Source: an uncultured Alphaproteobacteria bacterium
Lineage (GTDB): Bacteria > Pseudomonadota > Alphaproteobacteria > Rs-D84
Reading direction: 5' to 3'
Assembly: GCA_947304085.1 (NCBI GenBank)
Contig: CAMZAC010000038.1
Span: 1 to 6,575, forward strand
Length of the DNA: 6,575 nucleotides
Under the pieces are notes generated by a model. The model worked only from the letters and a program-made list of their open reading frames with translations, had not been told where the DNA came from and did no database searches. The position numbers were made by a program, and so were the translations under genes. This document shows, in pieces, positions 1 through 6,267 of the stretch. Each line of letters starts with the position of its first letter. Within the stretch, counting starts at the first letter, position 1.

Positions 1-68
1 CCCTTACCTTTACCTAAAAATAATGGTTCAAAACTAAGCGGCAAATGATTGTTTTTCTGTTCTGTCAT
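1..68 (-). CDS. 5' end of an unidentified gene, cut by the window edge
   Basis: An ATG at 68 opens a reading frame that runs off the window after 22 codons, beginning MTEQKNNHLPLSFEPLFLGK. The start is supported by a Shine-Dalgarno AAAGGA (82-77) eight bases upstream and by a consensus promoter immediately before it. The visible residues are polar and then Leu/Phe/Pro-rich. I do not recognise the family, and they do not resemble an ACT domain, so this is not the missing regulatory half of the upstream aspartate kinase. With its own promoter it is probably the first gene of a new transcription unit. The frame is open for only 22 codons, so the call rests on the start signals. Confidence 0.65.
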   Translation of the reverse strand, partial: MTEQKNNHLPLSFEPLFLGKGK

Positions 69-71
69 TTT

Positions 72-104
72 TATAATCCTTTTTTTATCCTATCGAAGAT
101 TATA
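72..104 (-). repeat. 7-bp inverted repeat spanning the -10 box and ribosome-binding region
   Basis: TATAATC (minus strand 104-98) is the exact reverse complement of GATTATA (78-72), with a 19-nt loop. One arm is the -10 hexamer of the promoter; the other touches the 3' end of the Shine-Dalgarno AGGA (80-77). Six of the seven pairs are A-T, so a hairpin would be weak, and it could form only in RNA reading through from the upstream operon. It may be coincidence in A+T-rich DNA. Confidence 0.3.
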
Positions 105-126
105 GACTAAATAAAATGATTGTCAA
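99..126 (-). promoter_or_regulatory. Consensus sigma70-type promoter
   Basis: Read on the minus strand, TTGACA (126-121) and TATAAT (104-99) are separated by 16 bp. Both hexamers match the housekeeping sigma factor consensus at all six positions. Transcription would start near 92, giving a leader of roughly 24 nt with AAAGGA before the ATG at 68. It lies in the 60-bp gap after the aspartate kinase stop, so it drives the partial gene at the window edge independently of the upstream operon. Confidence 0.8.
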
Positions 127-128
127 AT

Positions 129-863
129 TTATCTTTGTTTTGAATTTGCAACCAAGGTTCCAATGTCGTTTTGGGTAAATGTTCCACGAACACGAACCGG
201 GATATTATGTTTTTGTGCAGTCATAACACTGCGTGGATGCAATACTTTTGCGCCATTGTTTGCCATTTTCAGCATATCATCATACGATACAAAATCTAAT
301 TTCTTGGCATCTTTAATAACATTTGGGTCTGCATCATAAACACCGCTGACATCCGTATAAATATCACAAAAATCTGCACCAATTGCCGCAGCAATCGCAA
401 CCGCAGAAGTATCTGAACCCTCACGCCCCAATGTTGTAATATCTTTGTTGTATGTTATGCCCTGAAAACCAGTAATAATGGGGATAATTCCGTCTGACCA
501 ATCTTGCCAAATTGGCGCAGTAATATATTTGATTTTTGCATCACCAAAGTTGTTATCAGTCCAAATCCCCATTTGCCACGCATTATAACTGCGCGCTGGA
601 CAACCAATCGCGTTTAATGCCATTGCCAACAAAGCAACCGAAATGCACTCGCCCGTAGAAAGCAAAGCGTCCAATTCACGCAAATTTGGTTTATCTGTAA
701 TTTGATGAGCCAACGCTGTCAACGCATTTGTTGTTTTTCCCATCGCAGAAACAACCACTGCAACCTGTGCTGTTTGACGCTGTGTGGCAATAATATTCGC
801 AACATTTTTTATTTTATCAATATCAGCGACCGAGGTTCCGCCGAATTTCATAACTATTTTCAT
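129..863 (-). CDS. lysC: Aspartate kinase, catalytic domain only (no ACT domains)
   Basis: Phosphorylates L-aspartate with ATP to 4-phospho-aspartate, the first step towards lysine (and diaminopimelate for the cell wall), threonine and methionine. The 244 residues carry the amino acid kinase fold: KFGGTSV (6-12), VVSAMGKTTN (37-46), LLSTGE (67-72), TTLGREGSDTSA (143-154), YTDVSGVYDADP (169-180) and GAKVLHPRSV (204-213). The protein ends just after GTLV, where family members normally continue into two ACT domains (about 400 aa in all). The following 60 bases and the next gene contain no ACT sequence. The start at 863 is preferred because AAAGGG lies eight bases upstream; the longer frame to 977 would overlap rlmE by 86 bases, and ATG at 869 sits too close to the Shine-Dalgarno. 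It follows rlmE by 28 bases, probably in the same operon. Lack of ACT domains predicts no allosteric inhibition by lysine or threonine (inference). Confidence 0.9.
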   Translation of the reverse strand: MKIVMKFGGTSVADIDKIKNVANIIATQRQTAQVAVVVSAMGKTTNALTALAHQITDKPNLRELDALLSTGECISVALLAMALNAIGCPARSYNAWQMGIWTDNNFGDAKIKYITAPIWQDWSDGIIPIITGFQGITYNKDITTLGREGSDTSAVAIAAAIGADFCDIYTDVSGVYDADPNVIKDAKKLDFVSYDDMLKMANNGAKVLHPRSVMTAQKHNIPVRVRGTFTQNDIGTLVANSKQR

Positions 864-891
864 AACCATTGCCCTTTGGCACAATAAACAA

Positions 892-1551
892 CTATCCTCT
901 GAACCCCATGGCAACGATAAACATTTCCACAGAATCTTTACGTGAGGCTGGTGGTTTAATATGATGAACTGTTTCAAAATGTTCTTTGATTTGTTTTAAC
1001 AAATCGTTCGTCGTCCCCCCCGTAAAAGATTTAGCTATAAACGTCCCCCCCTTTTTCAATGCGCGAATTGCGAAATCCAGCGCATATTCCAACAAAACCA
1101 TTTGACGAATATGGTCTGTTTTTTTGTGTCCAACTGTATTTGGCGCCATATCAGACATAACCACGTCTGCTGTACCTTGGCCCGCTTCTTCGTGCGATAA
1201 ATTTAATTTGTCTTCCAACCAAAGCAACGCTTCATCAGTTGTAAAATCACCCTGATAAAATTCTACATTATTGATTGGTTTGATTTCCAACAAATCCATA
1301 GCAAAGACTTTGGAATTTGGGTATTTGCGTGCGACATATTGCGACCAAGAACCTGGTGCCGCACCTAAATCAACAACAACCTGACCATTACGAAAGAAAT
1401 GATATTTTTCATCCATTTCGATAATTTTAAAAGCAGCACGCGCACGATACCCCTCCTTCTGTGCCTTAGCAACGTACGGGTCTGAAACCTGACGTTGCAA
1501 CCATGCCACAGACGATTTATGCGTAGCAATCTTTTTGTTCAGGATTTTCAT
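892..1551 (-). CDS. rlmE: 23S rRNA 2'-O-ribose methyltransferase RlmE (FtsJ)
   Basis: RlmE uses S-adenosylmethionine to methylate the 2'-hydroxyl of a uridine in the A-loop of 23S rRNA (U2552 in E. coli numbering), a late step in large-subunit assembly. The 219-aa protein has the usual length for the family. It shows the early YRARAAFK segment, the SAM-binding DLGAAPGSWSQ (61-71), SDMAPN (133-138), KSFTGG (174-179) and RKDSVEMF (204-211). The K-D-K-E catalytic tetrad is complete: K42, D134, K174, E209, matching K38/D124/K164/E199 of the E. coli enzyme. The ATG at 1551 lies nine bases after the stop of the M-domain gene and has no recognisable Shine-Dalgarno. No other start is available between that stop and the conserved N-terminus, so translation is probably coupled to the upstream gene. 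Confidence 0.95.
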   Translation of the reverse strand: MKILNKKIATHKSSVAWLQRQVSDPYVAKAQKEGYRARAAFKIIEMDEKYHFFRNGQVVVDLGAAPGSWSQYVARKYPNSKVFAMDLLEIKPINNVEFYQGDFTTDEALLWLEDKLNLSHEEAGQGTADVVMSDMAPNTVGHKKTDHIRQMVLLEYALDFAIRALKKGGTFIAKSFTGGTTNDLLKQIKEHFETVHHIKPPASRKDSVEMFIVAMGFRG

Positions 1552-1560
1552 ATCAATAAA

Positions 1561-2046
1561 CTATGCTTGACCGCCGTTTTTCAGTTTTTCCATAACCGCT
1601 TCCATACCACCCATTTTTTGAATCATAGCCATCTGCTGTTTCATTTTGGTATATTGCTTGATTATGTGTTCTACTTCACGAACTGTGCAACCTGCTGTTT
1701 CTGCAATACGCGCTTTGGCATTTGCAAATATTTTTTCTGGGTCTGCACGTTCTACTGCTGTCATTGCTTCTAATATCTTGATTTGTGCATCAACACTACC
1801 GTCTGCAATTTTTTCCTTCATTGCATTAACAGCATCTTTCATCCCAGGGACCATTTTCAAAAGGCCACTGAAACTGCTCATCTTTTTTATTTGTTTCAAC
1901 TGAGCCAACATATCCTTCATGTCAAATTGACCAGCCATCATACGTTGTGCTGTTTCTTTCATGCCAGACGGCATTTTAGCCGCTTCTTGTTCCAAATCGT
2001 TAATATCGCTTTGTGGCTTTTCTTTCTTTTTTCCAAATCCAAACAT
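1561..2046 (-). CDS. Free-standing SRP54/Ffh M-domain protein
   Basis: This 161-aa protein corresponds to the C-terminal M domain of Ffh, which in full-length SRP binds signal peptides through a Met-lined groove and binds 4.5S RNA. The diagnostic segments are FDMKDMLAQLKQIKKM (41-56), GLLKMVPGM (61-69), ILEAMTAVERADPEKI (91-106) and a Met-rich C-terminal helix (about 130-155). It has 18 Met. The NG GTPase domain (about 295 residues with GxxGxGKTT) is absent; instead there is a 30-residue lysine-rich and acidic lead beginning MFGFGKKKEK, reminiscent of the membrane-binding tip of FtsY. The RNA-binding motif, usually SRRxRIAxGSG, reads NAKARIAETAG (109-119), so most RNA-contacting positions are changed. 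AAGGGG lies seven bases before the ATG. The gene starts 11 bases after the upstream small gene. It may be half of a split Ffh or a paralogue beside a complete Ffh elsewhere; the window cannot decide. Confidence 0.85.
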   Translation of the reverse strand: MFGFGKKKEKPQSDINDLEQEAAKMPSGMKETAQRMMAGQFDMKDMLAQLKQIKKMSSFSGLLKMVPGMKDAVNAMKEKIADGSVDAQIKILEAMTAVERADPEKIFANAKARIAETAGCTVREVEHIIKQYTKMKQQMAMIQKMGGMEAVMEKLKNGGQA

Positions 2047-2057
2047 ATGCGTTCCCC

Positions 2058-2384
2058 TTAGTCACCATAAGATTTATCGTTCATTATTTTACCAGTATAA
2101 TACATTTCGACAATGCGTAATGATTTATATAACGCAGCTTCTTCATCAATTGAAATGCATTCTACGGCTTTACGTAAAGAATAACGATCTGCCAAAGCAA
2201 GACATATCTTTTTTTTATCATCGCCGTTTTTCTTTAAATTCATAATTTGTTCGGCAATTTTATCGCCTTCATTGCCATGTCTATTGTTAAACACTTTTGT
2301 CCAATATGCCCAATTACTTTTATTTTTGTTAATCGCCTTTAAAACTATTTGTTTGTTTACATTAAATTCTGCACTCATAGTCAT
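2058..2384 (-). CDS. Hypothetical small basic protein, 108 aa
   Basis: I do not recognise this family. The protein is soluble-looking, with no signal peptide or membrane segment, and is basic (19 Lys/Arg against 14 Asp/Glu, net about +5). It has a Trp/Tyr-containing patch near 25-32 (NWAYWTKV), a lysine-rich turn KKNGDDKKK (51-59) and a probably helical C-terminal half (60-100). The start at 2384 is well supported: AAGGAG (2396-2391) lies six bases upstream. A second ATG two codons later (MSAEF) is a less well spaced alternative. The stop lies 11 bases before the M-domain gene and overlaps its ribosome-binding region, so the two are almost certainly co-translated. It contains no P-loop and is not a displaced Ffh NG domain. 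The good ribosome-binding site and tight packing argue that it is a real gene. Confidence 0.75.
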   Translation of the reverse strand: MTMSAEFNVNKQIVLKAINKNKSNWAYWTKVFNNRHGNEGDKIAEQIMNLKKNGDDKKKICLALADRYSLRKAVECISIDEEAALYKSLRIVEMYYTGKIMNDKSYGD

Positions 2385-2423
2385 TTTTTACTCCTTTGCT
2401 TTAATCGTTTATTTACTCAAAAC

Positions 2424-2452
2424 ATACTACTTATTTTTCTTTGGTTTGTCCA
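2424..2452 (-). promoter_or_regulatory. Candidate promoter for the small gene / M-domain / rlmE / lysC operon
   Basis: On the minus strand TGGACA (2452-2447, five of six consensus positions) and TAGTAT (2429-2424, four of six) are 17 bp apart. The -10 hexamer overlaps the uvrA stop codon TAG (2429-2427). Transcription would begin near 2417, leaving a leader of about 33 nt to the ATG at 2384. No terminator hairpin is visible between uvrA and this operon, so read-through from uvrA is also possible. Confidence 0.4.
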
Positions 2453-5285
2453 GATACTTTTTCAGATATTGTCCAGTCAAAGAATTCGGGTTTTGTGCAA
2501 CATCTTCTGGGGTTCCAACCGCGACAATTTGACCACCACCCGCACCACCTGTTGGGCCCAAATCAACAACCCAATCCGCTGTTTTAATAACTTCCAAATT
2601 ATGTTCAATTACAATTACTGTATTACCAGCATCAACCAGCTCATGCAAAACAGATAACAAAGATTTTATATCTTCGAAATGCAAACCTGTGGTTGGTTCA
2701 TCAAGTATATATATAGTTTGACCAGTACTACGTGCCGCCAATTCTTTGGACAATTTTATACGTTGTGCTTCACCACCTGATAAATCAAGCGAACTTTGTC
2801 CCAATTTGATGTAGTCCAATCCAACACGTTTTAATAATTCCAATCTGCGCGCAATCTGGGGAACATTTATAAAAAATCTGTATGCTTCTTCGACCGTCAT
2901 ATTTAATACATCAGCAATAGATTTTCCTTTGTATTTCACTGCCAATGTTTCATCATTATAACGCTGACCATGACATTTATCGCATTCAACATAAATATCA
3001 GCCAAGAAATTCATTTCTATTTTAATTTGACCGTCACCCTGACATGCTTCGCAACGACCACCTTTGACATTAAACGAAAAGCGCCCAGCATCATATCCAC
3101 GAGTTTTTGATTCTGGCAAATTCGCAAAAAAATCACGAATATTATTAAACACCCCAACATAGGTTGCAGGATTGCTGCGCGGACTGCGTCCGATTGGTGA
3201 TTGATCAATATCAACAACTTTGTCTACATTTTCCAAACCACGAATAATATCGTGCGCCCCTGCTTCAAGTTTAGAATTATATAATGCACGCATAATTGCA
3301 GGATACAAAGTGCTTAACAACAAAGTTGATTTTCCAGACCCAGATACACCAGTCAAAGCAATAAATTTACCCAACGGAAAATCTACCGTCACATTTTTCA
3401 GATTATTTTCACGCGCACCTTCAATTCTTATGAATTTGCCATTGCCAGCCCTGCGTTCTTTTGGAACATCTATTTTGCGTTTTCCAGACAAATATTGACC
3501 AGTCAAAGAATTTGGATTTTTAATAACCTGCGCCGGTGTCCCTGCCGCGACAACATTACCACCATTGATACCGGCACCACGCCCAATATCAACCAAATAA
3601 TCGGCCTGACGCATCATATCTTCATCATGTTCTACAACCAACACAGAGTTGTCTTTATCGCGCAACACTTTAAGCGTGTCTATCAATTTATCGTTATCGC
3701 TTTGATGTAAACCAATAGACGGTTCGTCCAGCACATATAAAACACCAGACAAACCACTTCCAATTTGTGATGCTAATCTTATACGCTGTGCTTCACCACC
3801 TGATAAGGTTCCAGCCATACGTGACATAGTCAAATAACCCAGACCAACATTTTTCAAAAAATACAAACGTGATGTTATTTCACGCAAAATCATAGTGGCG
3901 ATTTCATTTTCTTTTTGGGTTAAATGATTTGGTAAATCTTGAAACCACACTAATGATTCATCTACAGACATATCACAAACATCCATAATATCACAGTTGT
4001 TTATTTTTATGCACAATGCCTGAATATTTAAACGCTTACCATGACACACTGGACATGTTTTTTCAGATTGATACTTAGATAATTCTGTTCGCATTGAATC
4101 CGATTCTGATTCACGTAATCTGCGTTCTAAATTAGGAATAACTCCCTCAAAAGGTTTTTCATAAACAAAACCATTCCAATTTATTTTTACGGCTTCATCA
4201 CCAGTTCCATATAAAACAATATTTTTTTCTTTATCAGACAATGTATGCCAAGGCTTAGATAATGGAATCTTATATTTTTTATGTAAAGCATCTATGACGT
4301 TTTCATACTGACTTAACATACCACCACGCGACCAAGGTGCAATCGCACCACCTAATATAGATTTTGTTGGATCTGGGACTATTAAATCAGGCGAAATATT
4401 TAATTGCACACCCAGACCATCACAAGCACTGCACGCACCAAGTGGCGCATTAAAAGAAAATAACCTGGGTTCAATTTTTGGAACAGTAAAACCACTGACC
4501 GGACATGCATATTCTTGTGAATACAAAGAATCTTCATTTGTGTCCAATCTGCGAACGATAACAGCACCAGGAACCAATCGCAAAGATGCCTCAAATGACG
4601 AATACAATCTGGAACGAAATTCTTCTGCTTCATCACCAGATAAAGTATTATCAGGCATTGCAACACGATCAACTATGACAAAAATGTTATGTTTTTTATT
4701 TTTATCTAATACCGGCACAGATGATAAATCGTATAACACATCATCAACAATCGCACGTTGATAGCCCTGTTTTATCAGAAACGCAATTTCTTTTTTATAT
4801 TCACCTTTTCTTTCACGAACCATTGGTGCCATAATATAGAACTTTACCCCATGTGGTATTTTCAGCGTCCAATCTACCATTTCTGCAATAGTTTGTGATT
4901 TAATTGGTAAGCCTGTCACAGGTGAATATGGAACACCAACACGCGCCCACAACAAACGCAAATAATCATAAATTTCGGTCAAAGTTCCAACCGTAGAACG
5001 CGGATTTTTAGATGTCGTTTTTTGTTCAATAGAAATCGCGGGCGACAAACCTTCGATTAAATCTACATCTGGTTTTTTCTGCATATCCAGAAATTGTCGT
5101 GCATAACTGGACAAAGATTCTACATATCTGCGCTGACCTTCTGCATATATTGTGTTAAAAGCCAAAGAAGACTTTCCAGACCCGGACACACCAGTCAACA
5201 CCACCAATTTATTTTTTGGCAGATCAACATCTATATTCTTAAGATTGTTTTCGCGTGCACCGCGAATTTTTATAAATCCTGACAT
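2427..5285 (-). CDS. uvrA: UvrABC excinuclease subunit A
   Basis: UvrA is the DNA-damage-sensing ATPase of nucleotide excision repair; its dimer scans DNA with UvrB, loads UvrB at the lesion and leaves. The 952-aa protein is full length, with two ABC ATPase modules. Module I has Walker [10 protein letters not shown] (32-40), signature LSGGEAQRI (494-502) and [10 protein letters not shown]. Module II has Walker [10 protein letters not shown] (646-654), signature LSGGEAQRI (835-843) and [10 protein letters not shown]. The UvrB-binding region holds [13 protein letters not shown] and the [13 protein letters not shown] segments. The module II zinc finger is intact (C745, C748, C768, C771) and a CPVC pair sits at 411-414. 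The first zinc site is CPVS (261-264) plus CSAC (285-288), one cysteine short. ATG at 5285 matches the family N-terminus, but its AAAGG is only two bases away. A TTG at 5306 would add seven residues and has no Shine-Dalgarno. Confidence 0.97.
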   Translation of the reverse strand: MSGFIKIRGARENNLKNIDVDLPKNKLVVLTGVSGSGKSSLAFNTIYAEGQRRYVESLSSYARQFLDMQKKPDVDLIEGLSPAISIEQKTTSKNPRSTVGTLTEIYDYLRLLWARVGVPYSPVTGLPIKSQTIAEMVDWTLKIPHGVKFYIMAPMVRERKGEYKKEIAFLIKQGYQRAIVDDVLYDLSSVPVLDKNKKHNIFVIVDRVAMPDNTLSGDEAEEFRSRLYSSFEASLRLVPGAVIVRRLDTNEDSLYSQEYACPVSGFTVPKIEPRLFSFNAPLGACSACDGLGVQLNISPDLIVPDPTKSILGGAIAPWSRGGMLSQYENVIDALHKKYKIPLSKPWHTLSDKEKNIVLYGTGDEAVKINWNGFVYEKPFEGVIPNLERRLRESESDSMRTELSKYQSEKTCPVCHGKRLNIQALCIKINNCDIMDVCDMSVDESLVWFQDLPNHLTQKENEIATMILREITSRLYFLKNVGLGYLTMSRMAGTLSGGEAQRIRLASQIGSGLSGVLYVLDEPSIGLHQSDNDKLIDTLKVLRDKDNSVLVVEHDEDMMRQADYLVDIGRGAGINGGNVVAAGTPAQVIKNPNSLTGQYLSGKRKIDVPKERRAGNGKFIRIEGARENNLKNVTVDFPLGKFIALTGVSGSGKSTLLLSTLYPAIMRALYNSKLEAGAHDIIRGLENVDKVVDIDQSPIGRSPRSNPATYVGVFNNIRDFFANLPESKTRGYDAGRFSFNVKGGRCEACQGDGQIKIEMNFLADIYVECDKCHGQRYNDETLAVKYKGKSIADVLNMTVEEAYRFFINVPQIARRLELLKRVGLDYIKLGQSSLDLSGGEAQRIKLSKELAARSTGQTIYILDEPTTGLHFEDIKSLLSVLHELVDAGNTVIVIEHNLEVIKTADWVVDLGPTGGAGGGQIVAVGTPEDVAQNPNSLTGQYLKKYLDKPKKNK

Positions 5286-5339
5286 GGCCTTTATAAAATA
5301 GTCCAAAATACAGAAAAATCAATATATGATGATAAAAAA

Positions 5340-5873
5340 TTATTCCGCGACACCAGCCGCCTTCAAAGCACTTGGGGCCATAGATATACCAGACTTTCTG
5401 GTGTTTACGGTTCCCAATTTGTTTATCAGTTGACCATCAACCCAAACATCTATAGCACCAACATTTCCAAATGTTGCTTTGAAATTATCCCCTGCAGGCA
5501 TATAATACACATCGCCTGGTAACAAAACACGCGAAAACACAGAATTACCCTTGGCATCATCTATACGCACCCATGATTCTTTTTCTGCTTGTAAAATCAC
5601 ACGTGATCCTTTGCGATTTTTTGCATCAAATTTTTCGCGCACAGGGTATCTGAAATCAGGTTCTACATCGGCAACAGCAACAACTGGTTCCACAACTGCT
5701 TTTACCTCTTCTGCAATATTTGCTTTGTCGCCACCGAATACTAACACCAAAATCAAAGCCAATATATCAAGAGCAAAACAAGCTGCAAACCAAATCCAGT
5801 GTTTTTTTACATATCGAATAGCTGTTTTACACCAATTAACCAGTATTTCTTCTAAAGTTTTATCGCTATACAT
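5340..5873 (-). CDS. rodZ: RodZ C-terminal half: membrane anchor plus DUF4115 domain
   Basis: RodZ links the MreB cytoskeleton to the cell-wall elongation machinery. This 177-aa protein supplies only its distal part: a short cytoplasmic lead, a basic juxtamembrane stretch (RYVKKH, 20-25), one membrane helix (about 26-47, ending LVLVFG), an acidic, Val-rich periplasmic linker (50-75) and a DUF4115 domain (about 88-158) with the typical SWVRIDDAKGN, SRVLLPGD and GNVGAIDVWVDG segments. The HTH part is encoded immediately upstream in another frame. The ATG at 5873 overlaps that gene's stop (ATGTATAG, 8-nt overlap) and has no Shine-Dalgarno, so translation probably depends on re-initiation by ribosomes finishing the HTH gene. 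A longer frame starting at 5954 adds 27 residues of unconserved, A/T-driven sequence and is unlikely. A frameshift (mutation, assembly error or programmed) splitting one rodZ is an alternative reading. Confidence 0.8.
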   Translation of the reverse strand: MYSDKTLEEILVNWCKTAIRYVKKHWIWFAACFALDILALILVLVFGGDKANIAEEVKAVVEPVVAVADVEPDFRYPVREKFDAKNRKGSRVILQAEKESWVRIDDAKGNSVFSRVLLPGDVYYMPAGDNFKATFGNVGAIDVWVDGQLINKLGTVNTRKSGISMAPSALKAAGVAE

Positions 5874-6216
5874 TTGGATAATATAAATAAATATTAATAT
5901 TTGAATCTGCAACTGGTTCAGATTCTGTTTCTTCGGGAATAATACCCAATTCACGTTTTAATTTCGCAATAACTTCATCAGGATCCAGTCCTAATTCCAC
6001 AGCATAACTGCGCGCAAAACCCAAAATATACACATCCTCGGGAATAACACGGTAATTACCTTCTTCCAAAGCAGTCAAAAATTCTTCACGAATACAAAGC
6101 AATTTTGCAATTGTAGCAATTTCACGTTTTCTACGACCTGTTGTGCGCGCATTACGCAACATTTCGCCAGCGGTCATTTCCATGGAAGGTTGTAAAATTT
6201 CTTGTTTTTCGTCCAT
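5866..6216 (-). CDS. rodZ: RodZ N-terminal half: cytoplasmic HTH protein
   Basis: This 116-aa protein matches the N-terminal HTH_25 domain of RodZ, which in the intact protein contacts MreB. Residues 16-90 follow the family pattern: GEMLRNAR (17-24), IATIAKLLCIREEFLTALEEGNY (33-55), IPEDVYILGFARSYAVELGLD (58-78) and a closing EVIAKLKREL helix (81-90). After an acidic linker (EETESEPVAD) the frame ends in a low-complexity NINIYLYYPNV tail; there is no membrane segment. The start at 6216 has AAAGGA seven bases upstream, while extending to 6279 would overlap the dus gene. The stop overlaps the ATG of the DUF4115 gene. As encoded it would be a soluble HTH protein, unlike normal membrane-anchored RodZ, unless joined to the second half by frameshifting. 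A stand-alone DNA-binding role is possible but not shown. Confidence 0.8.
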   Translation of the reverse strand: MDEKQEILQPSMEMTAGEMLRNARTTGRRKREIATIAKLLCIREEFLTALEEGNYRVIPEDVYILGFARSYAVELGLDPDEVIAKLKRELGIIPEETESEPVADSNINIYLYYPNV

Positions 6217-6238
6217 AATAAAATCCTTTGATAGATAT

Positions 6239-6267
6239 ATGTTATGATAGAATATGCCCCTTGTCAA
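6239..6267 (-). promoter_or_regulatory. Candidate promoter for the split rodZ pair
   Basis: On the minus strand TTGACA (6267-6262, full consensus) is followed after 17 bp by TAACAT (6244-6239, four of six positions). The -35 hexamer overlaps the TGA stop of the dus gene. A start near 6232 would leave about 16 nt before the ATG at 6216, with AAAGGA inside that leader. The -10 element is weak, so some expression may come from read-through of dus. Confidence 0.45.

Noticed and set aside
864..977. Longer N-terminus for the aspartate kinase starting at 977
   Set aside because: The extra residues are unlike the family, overlap the conserved C-terminus of rlmE, and a well-spaced Shine-Dalgarno supports the start at 863.
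1561..2384. Idea that the 108-aa protein and the M-domain protein are fragments of one broken ffh
   Set aside because: The upstream protein has no P-loop, no G-domain motifs and no similarity to NG; both genes have good ribosome-binding sites and intact ends.
5291..5320. Possible uvrA promoter (TTGATT, 16 bp, TATTTT) in the 54-bp gap before uvrA
   Set aside because: Both hexamers match only four positions, and the start would fall almost on the ATG, leaving no room for a ribosome-binding site. No LexA-type operator was recognised there either.
5343..5360. Possible intrinsic terminator at the end of the DUF4115 gene (GCGGC-TGGT-GTCGC stem, then a run of T after the stop)
   Set aside because: The stem is only five pairs including a G-U, and the T-run begins about seven bases after it, which is poor for an intrinsic terminator.
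5551..5886. 111-aa plus-strand open frame opposite the RodZ pair, and other plus-strand frames across the window
   Set aside because: They lie antisense to conserved genes, have Ser/Thr/Phe-rich composition typical of reverse-strand shadows, and show no domain I can recognise.
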